This document shows positions 27,882 to 29,651 of a stretch of DNA of 29,651 nucleotides, piece by piece. Made by a program: the position numbers and the translations under genes. Position 1 is the first letter of the stretch; every line of letters starts with the position of its first letter. The stretch is taken from the IMG/VR virus record IMGVR_UViG_3300046733_000124, positions 1 through 29,651 of that record, one strand, 5' to 3'. A model generated the notes under the pieces. The model was not told the origin of the DNA and did no database searches. It worked only from the letters and a program-made list of their open reading frames with translations. This DNA is from a virus.

Positions 27882-29602
27882 TTATAGACCTAGAAGCAAA
27901 AACTGACAAAGCCTTAAAAGGCATACAGGATTTATCCCAAGAGGTTGGAGATTTAAATAAAGAAGTAGCTAAAGGTAATAAGCAAACAGAAGAAGGCTTA
28001 AAGGGAGTTGAAAGCGCATCTAAAGATACGGCTAAAGGTGTAAGAGGTATTGGTAATGCCCTAAAAGCAGCAGGTATTGGATTAGCTATTGCTGCCTTTG
28101 CTAAACTAAAAGAAATATTTGAACAAAACCAAGTAGTAGCAGATGCGTTTAATACAGCCTTTGAGTTTATATCTATTGCGTTTAATGACTTCGCCAATTT
28201 TGTTATAAGCAACTCTAGTGTAGTAACAGATTTTTTTAAAGCTATATTTGAAGACCCTATTGGTTCTCTTAAAACGTTTGGCAATTTAGTCAAGGAGAAT
28301 ATCATAGAAAGGTTTGAAAGTTTTTTAGATACTCTAGGATTTATTGCTAGTGCTGTTAAAAAAGTATTTGCAGGGGATTTTGCAGGTGCATTAGATGATG
28401 TAAAAAATGCAGGTAAGGAATATATCGAGATATACACAGGTGTAGAGGGTACTTTTGACAAGGTTGCGGATGGTGTAACAAAGGCAGTAAAAGCAACTAC
28501 TAAATATGTTACAGAAACAGGCAAAGCTGCAGCAGCAAATGTAGAACTAGAAAAAACAGCTAGACTTGCAGAAGCAGCTAATCAGGGGCTAATTGAAAAA
28601 TACGACAGACAAGCTGAACAATTGCGCCAAACAAGAGATGACGAAAGTAAGAGTTTCGAAGAACGTATAAAAGCTAATGAGGAATTAGGCAAACTCCTAG
28701 ACGAACAGGAAAAAACTATGATGGCTAATGCTAATGCAAGAGTAAAACAAGCAGAAGCAGAACTAGCTAAAAACAAAGAGAATATAGATTTGCAAATAGC
28801 CTACCAAGAAGCACTTAACGAACAGGCAGGTATTGAGGCGCAAATAACAGGCTTTAGAAGTGAGCAACAAACAAACACTAATTCACTATTAAGAGAACAA
28901 ACAGACTTACAAAACGAATTAGCACTTATAGGTAAGTCAGAACGTGAGATAGAAAGGCTAGAGTTACAACAAGACTATGATGCTAAAAAGCTACTCATAG
29001 AGCGAGAGATAACAGACGAAGCACAAAAGAATGAAATGCTTATTGCTCTTAAAAAAGACTTTGATGGCAAAATAAACGGTTTAAACGAACAAGCTGCTGA
29101 TAATGAGATTACTTGGGCTAAAATGACACAAGACCAAAAACTTGCTTATGCTCAACAAGGTTTAGCAGGTTTATCAGCTAATTTAGGTAAGGAAACAGCA
29201 GCAGGTAAGGCAGCAGCGGTCGCAAGTGCTTTAATATCTACTTATCAGGGCGCACAAGATAGTTATGCTTCACTTGCTAAAATTCCTGTTGTTGGTCCCG
29301 CATTAGGTTTTGCAGCAGCGGCAGCAGCGACAGTAGCAGGTATGGCAAATGTTAAAGCTATAACATCTACTAAAACACCACAAACAGCAGGTGGAGGGGG
29401 TACACCAAGCGTGAGCGCACCAAGCAGACCAAGCGCACCACAACCCCCTGCATTTAATATAGTAGGAGCAGGAGCAGGAAACCAATTAGCTGAAACAATA
29501 GCAGGTCAAACACAGAAGCCTATTAAAGCGTTTGTAACATCACAAGACGTAACAACTGCACAAAGTTTAGAGCGTAATATAGTAGAGGGCGCATCAATAT
29601 AG
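27866..29602 (+). CDS. Tail tape measure protein (578 aa)
   Basis: 578 aa. Long helices dominate: a first coiled part (1-65), a hydrophobic stretch (about 66-80, AAGIGLAIAAFAKL), a long charged coiled coil (about 225-400), and an Ala/Gly-rich hydrophobic segment (about 478-500, VVGPALGFAAAAAATVAGMA). A Pro/Ser/Gly linker leads to the conserved C-terminus (FNIVGAGAGNQLAETIAGQT, then KAFVTSQDVTTAQSLERNIV). It sets tail length; at about 0.15 nm per residue the tail would be roughly 85 nm, if the whole protein spans the tube. Last gene of the tail operon. The window end falls 49 bases after its stop. Confidence 0.85.
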   Translation: MAEKIIIDLEAKTDKALKGIQDLSQEVGDLNKEVAKGNKQTEEGLKGVESASKDTAKGVRGIGNALKAAGIGLAIAAFAKLKEIFEQNQVVADAFNTAFEFISIAFNDFANFVISNSSVVTDFFKAIFEDPIGSLKTFGNLVKENIIERFESFLDTLGFIASAVKKVFAGDFAGALDDVKNAGKEYIEIYTGVEGTFDKVADGVTKAVKATTKYVTETGKAAAANVELEKTARLAEAANQGLIEKYDRQAEQLRQTRDDESKSFEERIKANEELGKLLDEQEKTMMANANARVKQAEAELAKNKENIDLQIAYQEALNEQAGIEAQITGFRSEQQTNTNSLLREQTDLQNELALIGKSEREIERLELQQDYDAKKLLIEREITDEAQKNEMLIALKKDFDGKINGLNEQAADNEITWAKMTQDQKLAYAQQGLAGLSANLGKETAAGKAAAVASALISTYQGAQDSYASLAKIPVVGPALGFAAAAAATVAGMANVKAITSTKTPQTAGGGGTPSVSAPSRPSAPQPPAFNIVGAGAGNQLAETIAGQTQKPIKAFVTSQDVTTAQSLERNIVEGASI

Positions 29603-29621
29603 TAAAATATAAAAATTAAAC

Positions 29622-29635
29622 GTTATAGTTATATG
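29622..29635 (+). promoter_or_regulatory. Late-type promoter motif (duplicate of 98-111)
   Basis: The same GTTATAGTTATATG as at 98-111, seen again because of the circular overlap. Not counted as an extra copy. Confidence 0.6.
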
Positions 29636-29651
29636 AGGATAGTCGAACTTA
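29633..29651 (+). CDS. Prohead protease, first codons (duplicate of 109-127)
   Basis: The first six codons (MRIVEL) and one base of the protease gene before the contig ends; the complete gene is at 109-1284. Confidence 0.95.

Larger units (their letters stand above)
29525..29651. repeat. Right copy of exact 127-bp terminal overlap
   Basis: Identical to 1-127. It contains the tape measure end and the first 19 bases of the protease gene, so the two contig ends describe the same locus. Confidence 0.97.

Noticed and set aside
27850-28524. 224-codon open frame on the minus strand
   Set aside because: It lies wholly opposite the tape measure gene, is Ser/Leu-rich as expected from the complement of Ala/Lys-rich helices, and no minus-strand promoter or neighbour supports it.
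1-29651. tRNA genes, CRISPR arrays, integrase, repressor or attachment site
   Set aside because: I saw no cloverleaf-like sequence, no spaced direct-repeat array and no recombinase or CI-like motifs while reading both strands; absence by eye is not proof.

Overview
The window is essentially one complete genome of a small, tailed, double-stranded DNA phage with siphovirus-type gene content. Its first 127 bases recur exactly as its last 127 bases (1-127 = 29525-29651), so the contig closes into a circle of 29,524 bp. Every gene I can support lies on the + strand, packed with 1-, 4- or 8-base stop/start overlaps. The DNA is AT-rich, Shine-Dalgarno sequences are scarce, several promoter boxes read TAnnTTTG, and many proteins belong to families typical of phages of Bacteroidota, probably Flavobacteriia. 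I see no integrase, repressor, tRNA or CRISPR array, so a virulent lifestyle is the simplest reading.

Layout, starting from the terminase: small and large terminase subunits (20101-21592); a chain of six tiny coupled genes ending in a terminator (21654-22456); a tail operon with a tail-assembly chaperone that carries a likely -1 programmed frameshift, two completion/neck proteins, two large tail-tip or hub proteins and the tape measure (22493-29602). The circle then continues at position 1 with the XkdF-type prohead protease and two conserved microproteins, a helical protein, an acidic scaffold-like protein, the major capsid protein and a probable tail tube protein (109-4105). Next come a small structural protein, the portal, a head-tail connector, three tandem paralogous fibre genes, a GIY-YIG homing endonuclease, and a lysis block with holin-like proteins and an M15 peptidase (4221-13023).

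After a 197-bp, very AT-rich gap with repeated ACTACTATATA-type words (13024-13220), the early or replication half follows: NinG-type recombination protein, two SSB-like proteins, a DnaB/Twinkle-like helicase, a sigma-70-family sigma factor, three PD-(D/E)XK nucleases including an ExoVIII/RecE-like protein, an HNH homing endonuclease, a DnaA domain IV protein and two single-span membrane peptides (13221-20040).

The most interesting system-level signal is regulatory. Five copies of GTTATAnTTATATG (one ending TATAAG) mark only the structural operons: before terS, the tail operon, the protease, the scaffold/capsid block and the portal block. In four of them the motif's last three bases are the start codon. 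The early half instead carries host-like TAnnTTTG boxes, two of them so close to an ATG that leaderless mRNA is likely. With a sigma-like protein encoded at 15605-16102, this suggests an early/late switch. Other notable points are the T9 slippery run in the tail chaperone, a homing-endonuclease insertion that left a synonymously different copy of its target gene's first codons, and an 11-residue CxxCxxCxxC peptide wedged between lysis genes.
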